Shown here: piece after piece, positions 23,136 to 34,834 of the stretch | Position numbering within the stretch: the first letter of the stretch is position 1 | How the letters are laid out: the number at the start of each line of letters is the position of its first letter | Assembly (NCBI RefSeq): GCF_001522545.3 | Contig: NC_031770.1 | Span: forward strand, 20,482,105 to 20,546,104 | Direction: 5' to 3' | Source of the DNA: Parus major | Taxonomy: Eukaryota; Chordata; Aves; Passeriformes; Paridae | DNA: 64,000 nucleotides | Position numbers and translations under genes: made by a program | The notes under the pieces: model-generated | Seen by the model: only the letters and a program-made list of their open reading frames with translations | Databases searched by the model: none | What the model was told of the DNA's origin: nothing

Positions 23136-24342
23136 ATATCTGCAAATTCTATTTTGCTCTTTGCAGTAGCCAAGGTTACTCTGGCATTATCACATCTTTA
23201 CAAAAAGTTTGTAATGTAAGGTAACAGTCAAATTTCAAAATATTGCACTCAGCTCCAGCATTTAATTTCTGCCTGCCTGGACTTCTTCGGAAGCAAATAC
23301 TTATTCTGGGAGAGATCTGACTATGTACACAAGGCTTAGCCAGTATGTTAGAGATGGACCCTGCTGATCTGCCTGCCTTCCTCCTGGAGAGCTGGCCAGA
23401 GGCATTTTGGGCAGCTGTGGTGTTTTGATAGTCAAATATAATCTTATATAAATGTAACCACAAGTTTGACTCTCTGCCTTGCCCACAGGAGAACAACACT
23501 GGAGTGGAGGCAGATCCTTCTGCCCTATGGATGGGTACACAGGTACAACAAGCAGCTGCCATGGCCTCATTGGGTCACACCGTGAGAGCTCTCCCAAAAT
23601 GGGGTGAAGACCCAACCCTCAGAGATAATGAGGCTGCACAACCTCAAGCCATGTGGTTATGGCTGGGGAATATGATCTGAGGTCTTGTCCTCCATGTGAG
23701 AAAGATCAGCCTGCACAACATCTGGTACAATCCTTGCATTCCTCCTGCCACTTCAGGGATGGTTCTAACATCCCTGAACACATCCTCGTCAGCCAAGGAA
23801 TGGGGCAGAACAAGATTTTGGAGGGATCCTGCAGCAGCCTCCAGAGAGTTCTTTAGAGTTACAATCCTGAGGAAGCAAAGCGTGGTACCAGCACTTGCTT
23901 TACCATTCTACCTACTTTTCTGTATGTACATAAGTGCTCACAATATGATGTTGTTTTGTGAGCAAATATAAAGCAAATAGTAGGTGGGAAAATTAAAAGA
24001 TATATTTGAGGGAATAATGGCAATTTTAGCAATATAAAATCACTATGTAGACATGTCTCCCAGTGAGGAGTTTTTGTTTTGTACATGCATTTTTGTTAAG
24101 AGTGGTGGCAAATAAAGGAGGTATTAAATAGAGCAGAGGAAATCCAATCAGATGCCCTTACCTCAACCAGCCAAGAATCCAGCACACATCTAAAGCCAAG
24201 GCAATGGGAATTTTGCCTTATTCATGAATGTTACAGTCCCAGGCGCCCTTAATGATAACATTCTTCATTTTATAAATTATACTGCAGCCCATATATTGTT
24301 TATCTGGTCATACAGTGTATCATATCAATATCAATATCAAAT

Positions 24343-24379
24343 CATTGTATGACTGATATCAAATATCATTCATACAATG
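24343..24379. repeat. inverted repeat
   Basis: CATTGTATGA at 24343-24352 and its exact reverse complement TCATACAATG at 24370-24379, separated by 17 bases. It follows a short ATATCA-rich tract (24320-24340). Confidence 0.8.
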
Positions 24380-25892
24380 TGGTTTCTATTTAAATTTAAG
24401 TTACATATTTCACCTGTTTTCAAGAGATTTGACCTTACACTTGCCTTTCTCTGTTACCTACCAACATAATTTTTAGACAGTGATACATTTCTGGTTTGGA
24501 ACATGATGAGAATGAAAACAGAACAACACAGCAGCAAGCATTTTTCAGTGACATAAAGGATAATAAAGCTGAAGATTCTGTGATTACTGTGCACTCAATG
24601 AGTTTTCAAATGAGCAGTTCAGCAAGAAACACTCCATTATTCAAATGATTGTTGAGAAACTTTTTTTTTCTGGTTTTAACAGACACTCATATATGTATAA
24701 TATGATACACTATATATTACTCCAAATCTGTGAGGGAGAGAATGAGACAAAATAATACTTCTCTTTAATAACCTACACATACCATTTTCTAGTACAAACA
24801 TACAAAACTGAAAGTACTTTGTTTCTTAGTTTTGATGCAAGGCTTAGTCCATGTTAAATACAGAAATAAGCAACATATTTTGGCTTAGAACATAAGATTG
24901 GCAGGGTTTCTTCTATTTGTCAGTCAGTTCTGAACTGCTCGCTACGTTGGTGCAGAATCCCACTGATTTTTATATATGGAGACTTACATACTTACCAGGC
25001 AGCAGGAAAAAGTGAGGTTATGAGCTTCCCTAAGTTGTTTTCCAGCTGATCTATTTGTGTCCAATACATCGTCCCAGTACAACAACAACTACTAAAACTA
25101 CCAATTCATTTTGTGGAAAAAATGTTGTTCTTCTCTGGGCTTCTCTTCTCACCACATACCACCAGTAAAAAACATTATATTTTAATCTGAATTCTGATCC
25201 CAAAGTAAATAAAATAGTTTCCTAGTTTTGCCATCAAGCTCTTAAATAAGTGACTGTTTTAACTTGTGAAGAGTCCAAGACTAAGACAAAAATTTAATCA
25301 AGATTCAAAGAAATGTTAGGATATATTTGGGGCTTTAAAATTGCTTCATATCCAAGCTCAAATTTAAAGGGAAATAATGGGGGTTTTGTTACACGTAATG
25401 AGCAATAGGCATTCTTCATCTAACAGAGTATGGCTAATTTTTAAACAAGCACTGTAGGATCTACTGATCTCCCAGAAAATTCCTATACTAAGGACACTGC
25501 AAGTGATGGTAATAACCTTTAAATTGACCCCAAACTCAAACCTGTAGGTTTTGATGACATTTTACTGACATACATCTAATTGCCAGAGATCACAATTCTT
25601 TTGGGTATTGTTTCAAAGAACAAATATCCTGTAGCAATGAAACCAACCTTTGATTCTTTGTGACAGTCAAATTTTAACACATTTTCATTCAGTTGAAACG
25701 TGATGTCTGTGGGCCTATAAATCATTTGTTTAAAATCAAAACATTTGTTTAAATTCAAAAATTAAAATATCCTAATTTTTAACCAAAACCAGCCAGAGCA
25801 TATGAACCAGCTTTACATGGACACACTTTTCTTATTTACACTCTCTGGCACTAGAGATTTACCAACCCTGTGGCCTCACATTTGAATACAGA

Positions 25893-25955
25893 CCTACATA
25901 GACAGCACATTTCTAGAGCACAGCCCTACACAGAAAACATGTTTCCAGAGCACAG
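25893..25955. repeat. degenerate tandem duplication, unit ~32 bp
   Basis: Two 31-base blocks beginning CCTACA and ending AGAGCACAG, separated by one C, with about six mismatches. An old duplication. Confidence 0.7.
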
Positions 25956-27059
25956 TTTCCTGCCTGCTGGAAGCAGACTTCGAAGTAGACTTTTGCCATT
26001 GTCACTTGTTTGTAAATCCATTTCCTTAGCCAGAATCAAAGATGTAACTCTGCACTTAAAACAAGAAAGCTGCTTGGAAGTGCAACTTCGTGGCTGCAAA
26101 ATGTGAAGTCATGGCTACAAAAGGACTCTTCTTTCAGGAAAATAAAGAAGTGCTGCAATCTTAGCATTAATTCAAGGAAAAAAGAGATACTCCATGTACC
26201 TTGGAATTTATTATGTATGCTAGGTAGGGGTAGAAACATCTTCCTTTTAACTTTAACATTAATTAAAGCATTTTAGATGTTGTGGAGCAAAGGAGTGACG
26301 TTCTTTTTCTTTGTAAAAATATAAGTGGGGTTTTTTTCAACTTATTTTAACATGAAACTTGCAAAATTTGATGCTTCAAACTCACTTGCTGGAAATTTAA
26401 ATTTTTTTCTGTTTCATGCATCTAAATTTTGTTTTTAATGTCATATTATTTCTGAAGTAAATGTAGTCATGAAAATGGATTTCTGCTTGAAACATTATTG
26501 ACTGGGAAAGGAATTTTGCTTTTATGCCTAAGAACAGCCTGTCTTTATTGTTCTGAGTCCTGATTCTGGCAGGATGTGTGTTAAAGCATATTTTAGACTG
26601 CAATTATTGAAACCTCTTTCAATGTTATATAACATAGAACACACGAGTCTTTCTTTAAAAAAAAAAACAACCAAACAAAAACCCACCACTGATTACTTAG
26701 ATTACAGTGTCCCTGCAATACAATGGATTTATTTCAAGAATTAAAATGCAATCTTCCTTTTGGAATGCTGGTTTCACTAAAGCTTAATAAAGTAAAAAAG
26801 TGTACTGATAATGATGCTCTGTAAAGTATCAGCATTTCAGCAAAAAAGATCAATGTAAAACTCCAGAGATTTTTCTGCTGCAATTTTCTCTTATTTTATT
26901 GAAGTGGGGTTGCTTTACTTTAAGCACAGAAAGTACACAGGAGTAAAAAGTTGCAGAGTTGTCAGTGTGTAGTTTGTCAGAGGTGAGAATTTAAAAGTTC
27001 TCTGCAGAAAGCTCTGTCTTTTTTGACATTAGATTAGTTTTCCTAAATAAATATTCGCT

Positions 27060-28140
27060 TCTTCTCTCTTTTTTCCCAGACCATAGAGACCGAGCACTAA
27101 ATGTCACGGCCTTGTCACTGCTGGCTCTGGACCACTCACCTTGTGGAAAGAACCAGAAATAAGTGTATTTTGGGTCAAAACTTCAGACTCTTACGGCAGG
27201 AAAAATGTAATGGGAGGAGGGGGTCTCACAGAGGTGGTGTAGCACTGCTCTGAGACTGCTCATCTAAAGACCCTTGCTCAGTCCACCCTCCTCAACTCAC
27301 TTTCTGGAGGAGGGTTCTAAGGGCTGGCTTTGTACAGGTAAATAAAATGCATGAATTATCTAGTTTGCATATGAGGCGTGCAAAAGAAAGTGGATTGGGC
27401 CCCCTTGCTCTTTTACTACTGTCTTGCAACAGAAGCTCTGGACCACCCACATGGCAAGATCCACGTCAGCTCTAAGGACTGCTGATATTCTTTGTTCTTC
27501 CTTCCTTTTCTGTCTTTATTTCTCTCCTCCTTTGCTTTTCCTGGGCCACACAGAGCTATCATATTCTACTCCATGCTCCATACTGAAGTTTGTTGTGGGA
27601 CTGGGGAGACTGTGTCAGTGTGCTGTGGCTTGTGAGCCAGCACCTTCAAGAAGGTTTCTGTGGGAGTTGAGAGCTTGTTGAAGTGTACTGTACAAAATCC
27701 AAGAGCTTGTGGAAGTCTGCTGTAGAATTTAAGAGCTAGTGAGCCAACACCTTTTGTGTCTGAACAGTGGGCTGGGTGCCAGAGTTATGGTGACTGCACA
27801 ACAAAGTACAAGAGTTCCCAGGCATGTGGTCCAGTGTCTTTGTTCAGCCTGATGAGAATTTATAAGGAACATCACAGCCACTGCCGGTGCATTGGGACAC
27901 CTTATTCCCACCACCAGAACCCCTTGCTTCGACACTATATCCTCACACACCTGCAAGGCAGCACTTTGTCTGTCACAGTTACACTCATTTATGGAGAGCA
28001 GAGCATCTACTTACCCCACTCAGTCCTGGTCATGCCATTTCAAACAATAAACAGTGACCAAATAAAGCCAAACTCAGCTACTTCCAAAGCACTGGACCTG
28101 AATCTGAACACTGGAGGTAGGCTGGTGTCCCACAGCTGTT
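27060..28140. other. GC-shifted block, possible decayed LTR or insertion
   Basis: Base composition is visibly less AT-rich than both flanks. It contains GTGAGCCAGCACCTT at about 27631 and a near copy, GTGAGCCAACACCTT, about 107 bases later. Between them are two near copies of a roughly 33-bp unit starting AGAGCTTGT. Two AATAAA signals sit at 28046-28051 and 28061-28066 near its right end. These features would fit a decayed retroelement LTR or an unrecognised transcript end, but I cannot match it to a family. Confidence 0.3.
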
Positions 28141-31100
28141 AGCACTGATTTTGATTTAGGAGAGTACTAATGCAGCAATGCTTCTGGAGGCCAAAACTCA
28201 AAAGTCACAGGCAATTTTTACTCAGTACTTATTCTGAAAAATTACACTGGACAATTTTGCCCAAATATTTTGGATTGTTTATATCCACAGGAAACAGATC
28301 CTGGCCAAACTCTATGGGTTCTATTATGAGAAGGCAGAACAGTTAGGAGAGGAATTCTTCACTCCTGGCCTAAACTCCTGGGGCTGTGAAATAGGAAGTA
28401 GAAAAAAACTCCAGCAAAGTTGTGCTGTGGAAACCTGGCCTATGGCACATTACATTGCATTGTGAACATGCATTTTATCTTTACAGGAAACACTGTAGGA
28501 AAAAAATATCCCTCTTCCAGCTCACTCTGACCTCCATTTAGAAAGACAGGCTCTCCTTGGGTAACCCAAAAAATCATAATGGACAACTCTATAAATTTAC
28601 TGTAATGTTTGATATAGCAAGTATTTTCTCAAAACATCAAACTGCTTAAAAGTGGTCATAACTACTTTAAATCATGTACTTTATTTTCCTCTCCACCATT
28701 GAAAAATAAAGAAGGCTGTAATAAATAAAACAGTGGAAAGAAGCCAAAAAGGTATTTGTGTTCATGTTATTTTGTGGCTTACCACATCATACTGAAGATT
28801 TCAGCATTATACCATGTTGAATGTTACGTCAATTTTCCTGCCAGCACAGAGTGATTCCTTTCTCTTCCAAAAGTGGATGTAAGAAGTAAATCCTCTCTTT
28901 TAATTGCAGATTAGTTTAGATGGGAAGTGGTTATACAAACAAGAAAGTCAAACTACCATCTATTTTATCTATGCCAAGCAGTCATATTAAAATACAAGTA
29001 TGAAAAGTCTGCTTAATCTCAACATAATGCCTCTCAAACTCTCAAACATGCCTTGTCAGTAGCGCAGATCTTTTTGTCTCCATACTTGACAGGTATTGGG
29101 AATTAATTTCCATCTGGATTTTGCTCAGTCTTCTCCAAACCCTGACACATTATCTTCTTCTAGACACTTTTCAGCTATCCCTTGTTCCTGCACTTGGTAT
29201 ACTTCCAAATTCAAGATTTTGACCAAGGCCCAGGAGAAACATAAAACACACATACTAAGCATACATAAATTTAAATAATCTTTGAAAACAAAGTCCTTAC
29301 AGCTGTAGTGGGTTGACAAATGCTTGGCTGTATTCATTGATGCAGCTCCTTAACTAATCTAGAAAATTAGCAATGTTAAAGACCAATGAAACAGGCTGCA
29401 GGAACAAAGTAGCATTCATTTAGATGGAGAATGATCTGGGATATTCTAAAAAATACTTGCAAGGTGAACAATTAGAATGACTGTCAGTTCTGAGACAGCC
29501 TTTTACTCTTTTTCCTCCACTTTCCAACATAATACCTATTTCTAAGACATTTAGAAATGCTAGACATATTTTTCCCTTCCATTTTCCTAAAAGACTTTCA
29601 CCTCACCTTCTCCAGCATCCTCAGAGAAAGATGTTGAGTTTGTGCTTTAGAGACTGTTTATGATTTTTCCTTATTTCTAGTCTTAGTTTTCCTTTCTCAT
29701 TTTGAATTATGTCTTTTCTAGAAACAACAGTCATGCAAATACTAAAATAGCATCAATAACCCTAAGGATGTAGGTATTAAATGTTCATTACACACAGCCT
29801 TCAAATCACATCCAATCTTGTTGGCTTGTTTGCATTATGTTTTGTTTTACATATTTAAAGGATTTTATGGTATTTACCCCCACATTCCTCCCATATGGTG
29901 CAGCAACTTCCTTTAGAGATGCGTTCCAATGTACCCTTCAGATTTAGTGCCACAGTTAAGATACAGAAAAGGCCTATGTTCTACTAATCCAAGCTCCTAT
30001 ATGACACTTTCATTTCAGAGAAGACAAAGTTGCTACTTCCTTCCCTTTACTTTTGAAAAGTACTTTTTGGTTTTGAATATTAAGTTGGTGCAATTTCTCC
30101 CAATAGGCAGCAAATAACTGAATTTATATTCACACATTCTATAAAATGTAGATTGCATAATATAGCATGATGGCTCTATTCCATTATGCTTCATTACTAA
30201 GTTGGAAATTACTCACACAGTATGTTTTTCTCTTTAGTACTCTATCATTCTAAATTATAGCTGCACTGTAGGTTACTCTGTGTAGTAAATAATCTAAACA
30301 CAATTCCTGCCTGGCATCATACTAGCTGAGCAACACTTCCCTTCCTAGGTGGTCCTAGGCCCTTACTTGAATTCTAATTATTTAATCACATTCAACCTGC
30401 CTAAGGTCTCCTTTAGACTTTGCAAATGTATTCTTCATTTGTCATGATTTTATAGCGGTGCCTCAAGCAATGGAGCTACACATGGATGCTACAACAATCT
30501 TGATACCTCAGTATAACTTACCTCAGCTGTTTTCCAAATGTTTAGAATCTTGGGGAAAAAACTGATCATGGGATAAAATCCCAATAGAAAACACTTGGTG
30601 ATGGTGTTTGTTTTCAGTATTTAAATTGAATGATTGAGTGCAGCAGCTTCCTAAAGAAGTAAAACTGCTCGTTCTTCAGCTTTAATGCTCATGACTGACA
30701 GGTTATCTAAAGCCTCTGACATTGCTTGAAAAAGCAGCATTAAACTAAATCTAGAGAAAAATATGTAATCACAGATAATTCAGAGATAGCAGAGAGGGAA
30801 AGGAAGCATAACAAGGAGAAATCACCAGTAGGCTGTGACTTTTTAATCAGTAAATCCAGACTGAACATCCACCTCTGTGGTATGCACCTTAAAGCAGTAA
30901 AAGTCTAAGGTTATGGTTCTATTATTTCAGAAATGATCCTTCAGTTAAGAGGGTAAAGTATTTTGGAAGGCATCACTTCAGCATGATTAAACATCTAAAA
31001 GAAAGACAAATTCTAGTTCACTTTCAAAAATATTGAATAGCAGACAGTGAATCAAAGGAGTCACAGAACTGTGCAATCAACAGAACTGCATCAGAGAATA

Positions 31101-34100
31101 GTTCTTTTGCATGGCACTAAAGATTCCACTGTGAAGGTCGTAAGTTGTTTATGCCCAATCCAAGAGTATTTATCACTAAAGACTGTGTTTACCCTTATGC
31201 TCTGTGAGGCCTGCAGACAAACAAGCAGGAGGAGAAAATTCCTGCTTACAAACAAAAACCACATACATAACTCTGGAAGGAAGCAGACATTTTCTAATTT
31301 TTTGGCGGGGGAAAAGAAAGGTAAAAAACCTCAAGAAAGCAAGGGAAATATTCTGAATGCAACTCCTTCTTCTAGTTGTTCAAAAGACTCATCTCTAATT
31401 CAGAAACCTACATACAAGTTCCTGCTCCTTGTCTAATAGAAATCTGCAAACAGGTTTTCCTGTTTCATGTAGTCTAAGCACTGAAGCATTAATTTTTTCT
31501 TTCTAAGATTTTGACTGAGATTTCCCCAAGGCCTGAGAAAACTTTGCAGTCCAAACTTGATAATTCCTGAATAAAAGCACAAGGACTTCCAATATCTGAC
31601 TTTGACATTCACATTCAGGTGTTTAAGTGAAACCCTTGTTTTAAGTGTCATTTCTTGGATAAAGATCACTCTATTCATCAGTTTCTTAATTTCCAAGTTC
31701 CAAATTAATCATAATATTGCTACATGTAAATCAATATGCACAGTATTTAAGTGATATTTGGGATCAGGGCAAAGTTAAGGATATCTCCAGCTTCCCAAAC
31801 AAGCATTCTCAGTAATAACATACTGGATAACTAGTCTAATTTTCCTAAATACCATGTAGTTACAGCAAATTTTCAACATATACACAAGAGTTGTGTCAAA
31901 ACAGAACTTCTTACAAAATTGACATTTCAAAAGAAAGTCATTAACTAAAATAAGACACCCTTATTTAGAATGGATATATATGTCATTCAGGCATTTTCTA
32001 CAATTTAATTCTTAATAATCTAATTCTGCATTCTAGTTCACCATCTCAAGTAATGGAGACTGATTAAAACCTGTAAATCTTAACTAAAGAAAGCATTTGT
32101 CTTTAGTAGCACTACTCACAGTAAAAATTATGTCTTGCTTGTGGGTTCCTCATTTGGTGATGTAATATTCAGAAGTCACCATGCTTTTGTTCTAAGATAA
32201 AGCATTTTCTTTATTGCTGTCTTTAAGAAGTCTTCTAAACAAGTCATCTCGTCATATTCTCTTCCAAAGCACAGTTATTTTCTCTCTCCGTATTTCCTGT
32301 CCAAAACACTAAATGTACAAATAAAGGTAAAGTGGTGAGTTACTAATAATGACACATGGCATTTATATAGTGTTGTAAATTTTTATAGTACTTACAGAGG
32401 GCTGCTTATACAACATTAGGAAGTGCTTACAAACCTGAACCAAAATTACCTGAGTTTCTTAAAAGATTGAATACTCTGCCTGAAATGTTTTAGAAGATTT
32501 AAAAGAACATAACTTCTTTAAATTAGTAAATGAAAACTAGCATTCCCATTAATTCTTCTTTTCTTAAGCATCATTCTCATGAACCATATGCAGCATGCAG
32601 TCTAATTGCTGCTGAAAGGCCCTAAGGATGTCAGGTGTGCCTCCAAGTAGAAAATTTGTTCCATTGCTTAAAGAAGGAAGATGTGCATTGCTACAATTCT
32701 TTCTGTTATTTATGAGTTTCCTAAGGAGCAGTCACAAAACAGGCTGTAAAGCATCTTTTCTCAACTGTACCAATAGTTATTGATCAGGACACTGATGAAG
32801 AGTTAGTGGTTTTAAGGAAGGAATAACATAATCTTTAGAATTTGATTTTCTTTTTTGAAATTTAATTGTCTTGCCCATCCCTCCCCAGGTGCTGCACTAT
32901 TATGAATATGTCAGACACACATTTTGAAAAAGGATCCAGATTCATTTAGGTCCTTACCTCCAGTTGTCCACAGATTCACCAAGTTCAGATGTCATTAATT
33001 TGAAGCATATTTCTTATATTTTCGTTGAATTCCTTAAAATAAAATAATGTGTTGCAATTATTCCATAGTCTATAAAATCGTATCACAGAGAATCTTGCAT
33101 AGAAGATCTGGTCTGTTAGTCACAATATTTGTGAAAATATAATTGCCACTAGAGTTACTTAGCAAAGTAGACAAAGAATAGCATTTTAAGTAATGTGGTA
33201 ATACAGCAGTCATATAAGCTTATTCTTAAATTTATGACTTTATATAATTTTAAATATTTGAAGATATCATAAGAGATTAAGAAAATTAATGTAACCATCT
33301 CTCTTTTTCTTAAATATTCTATAAAATTGATTTGTAAATACATCCACAAACAAAGGAATACCTTCATCAGCAAAAGAAAGTCTAGTTCACCTCTGGGATT
33401 TTAAAATATAGCCAAACAATTATTCATGTTTCATTTTCAAGCCACTATTTAATATCCCAAACCTTTTTTGGCCAAGAGATGAACTTAATACAATCAGAAA
33501 AAAAAACCAGCACCTTTTTCTGAAGGCTGTTTCTCAGAGAACTCATTCCCACTCCTATTCAATGAAAAATGAACTGTTTCTCATTAATTTCACAGGTTGC
33601 TAATCTGGACCCAGACTCCCGAAACAGAACCACAGGTGACAGAATTAAAACATAGTGTTCATGTACAGTCATAAGATGTTATTTCTTAAGATTTTCATAG
33701 AACTACTTAATAGGGAGAAGAGCCATATGTGAGCGAGTCCCTGTGATAGATACTTCAATACACCTAATTTCACAACTTTTCACCAGGAGTCTAATATTTT
33801 GCTCAAAGCCCTGAAGTCAGGCAAACATTGTAGACCACCAGGGTTTTTTTTCCTTTGATTGTTAGTCTTTATCTTGCAGTAAAAAAAATGGAGATGTGAC
33901 TTGTAGTTGACAAAGACCGAACAAAATAGGAACACAGTAGTATTTTTTATTGACTTTGTTCTCACCAAGAGCCAGATAGTTATGGTGGAGATGGACATTC
34001 AAATTAAAGGAAAATCTGCCTTGCAGCAAGATTTATCTGTGTGTTGTTACTAATCACTAGTGTAAGAAGTTCTTTAAACTAAAAAATGTTTTCTATTTTT

Positions 34101-34717
34101 ACACATTTACACTACAGAGTCCCAGCTACTCTATAAGTAAATGAACTATTCTGATAGACACTGCTCCACTACTCCCATTTAATTTGAAGCAATACAGATC
34201 TTTTGATAAATCCTTCTGTCTCTCTGTGAAAATAAACCTGTACATGCTGCCACCTAAGAACCAACTAAAATCCAGATCACAGAAAACCAAGCCCCAGGAA
34301 TTTTGGGTAAAAAACAAATATGAAGTTCTTAGAACTACAAGAATCACCAAAGGTGGTCATAGCAAGCCTGAAAGTATAAATGATCATGAGAGATTTTTTC
34401 CACATACCATGCGTTTCTGCTCTAATTCTGTTTTGATTGCTTGGCTTTTTTTTTTCTACAGGCAAGATCATTTGTCTGGTGTGCATGTTTATAAAAATGC
34501 TTTCAGATGATTGATTCTCTTTACTGAGGACATTTTTGATCATTTGGCTATTACAGAAGCACACAGATTGCCTGGTCTCATTTCTGTTAAACTGTGTAAC
34601 TCATTTCTGTGAGCAACTGCCACAACTCCCTGTAAATCTTGCATGCCTGCACTCAGGTACTGACAATAATTAGGGAAGTATAAATTCAGTTCGCTTCATA
34701 TAACACGGTTAATGAAA

Positions 34718-34834
34718 TCTTCACATGCAAAGCCAGAGTAGGAGAAGAGTAATGAAAATCTTCACATGCAAAGCCAGAGTAGGAGAAGAGTAATGAAAAT
34801 CTTCACATGCAAATACAGAGTAGGAGAAGAGTTA
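34718..34834. repeat. 41-bp tandem repeat, about 3 copies
   Basis: Unit starts TCTTCACATGCAAAGCCAG and ends GAGTAATGAAAA. Copies at 34718-34758 and 34759-34799 are identical. The third (34800-34834) is partial, differs by GC to TA in the AAAGCCAGAG part, and then diverges. A unit tail (TAATGAAA) precedes copy 1. The identity of two units points to recent duplication and likely copy-number variation. Confidence 0.95.

Larger units (their letters stand above)
23136..34717. other. non-coding DNA, no gene supported
   Basis: Long AT-rich stretch with a GC-richer segment at 27060-28140, a perfect 10-bp inverted repeat at 24343-24379 and a degenerate 32-bp duplication at 25893-25955. Open frames up to 129 codons (such as 31047-31436) have low-complexity or nondescript translations. 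No exon, RNA gene or clear transposon was identified otherwise. Confidence 0.6.

Noticed and set aside
22355..23224. 289-codon plus-strand open frame
   Set aside because: Most of it is the antisense reading of the CR1 element at 22586-23135.
30490..30530. Strong minus-strand GAG|GTAAGT donor
   Set aside because: In the phase required by KCNK2 exon 2 a TGA lies immediately before the junction, so it could only be a UTR exon without a new start.
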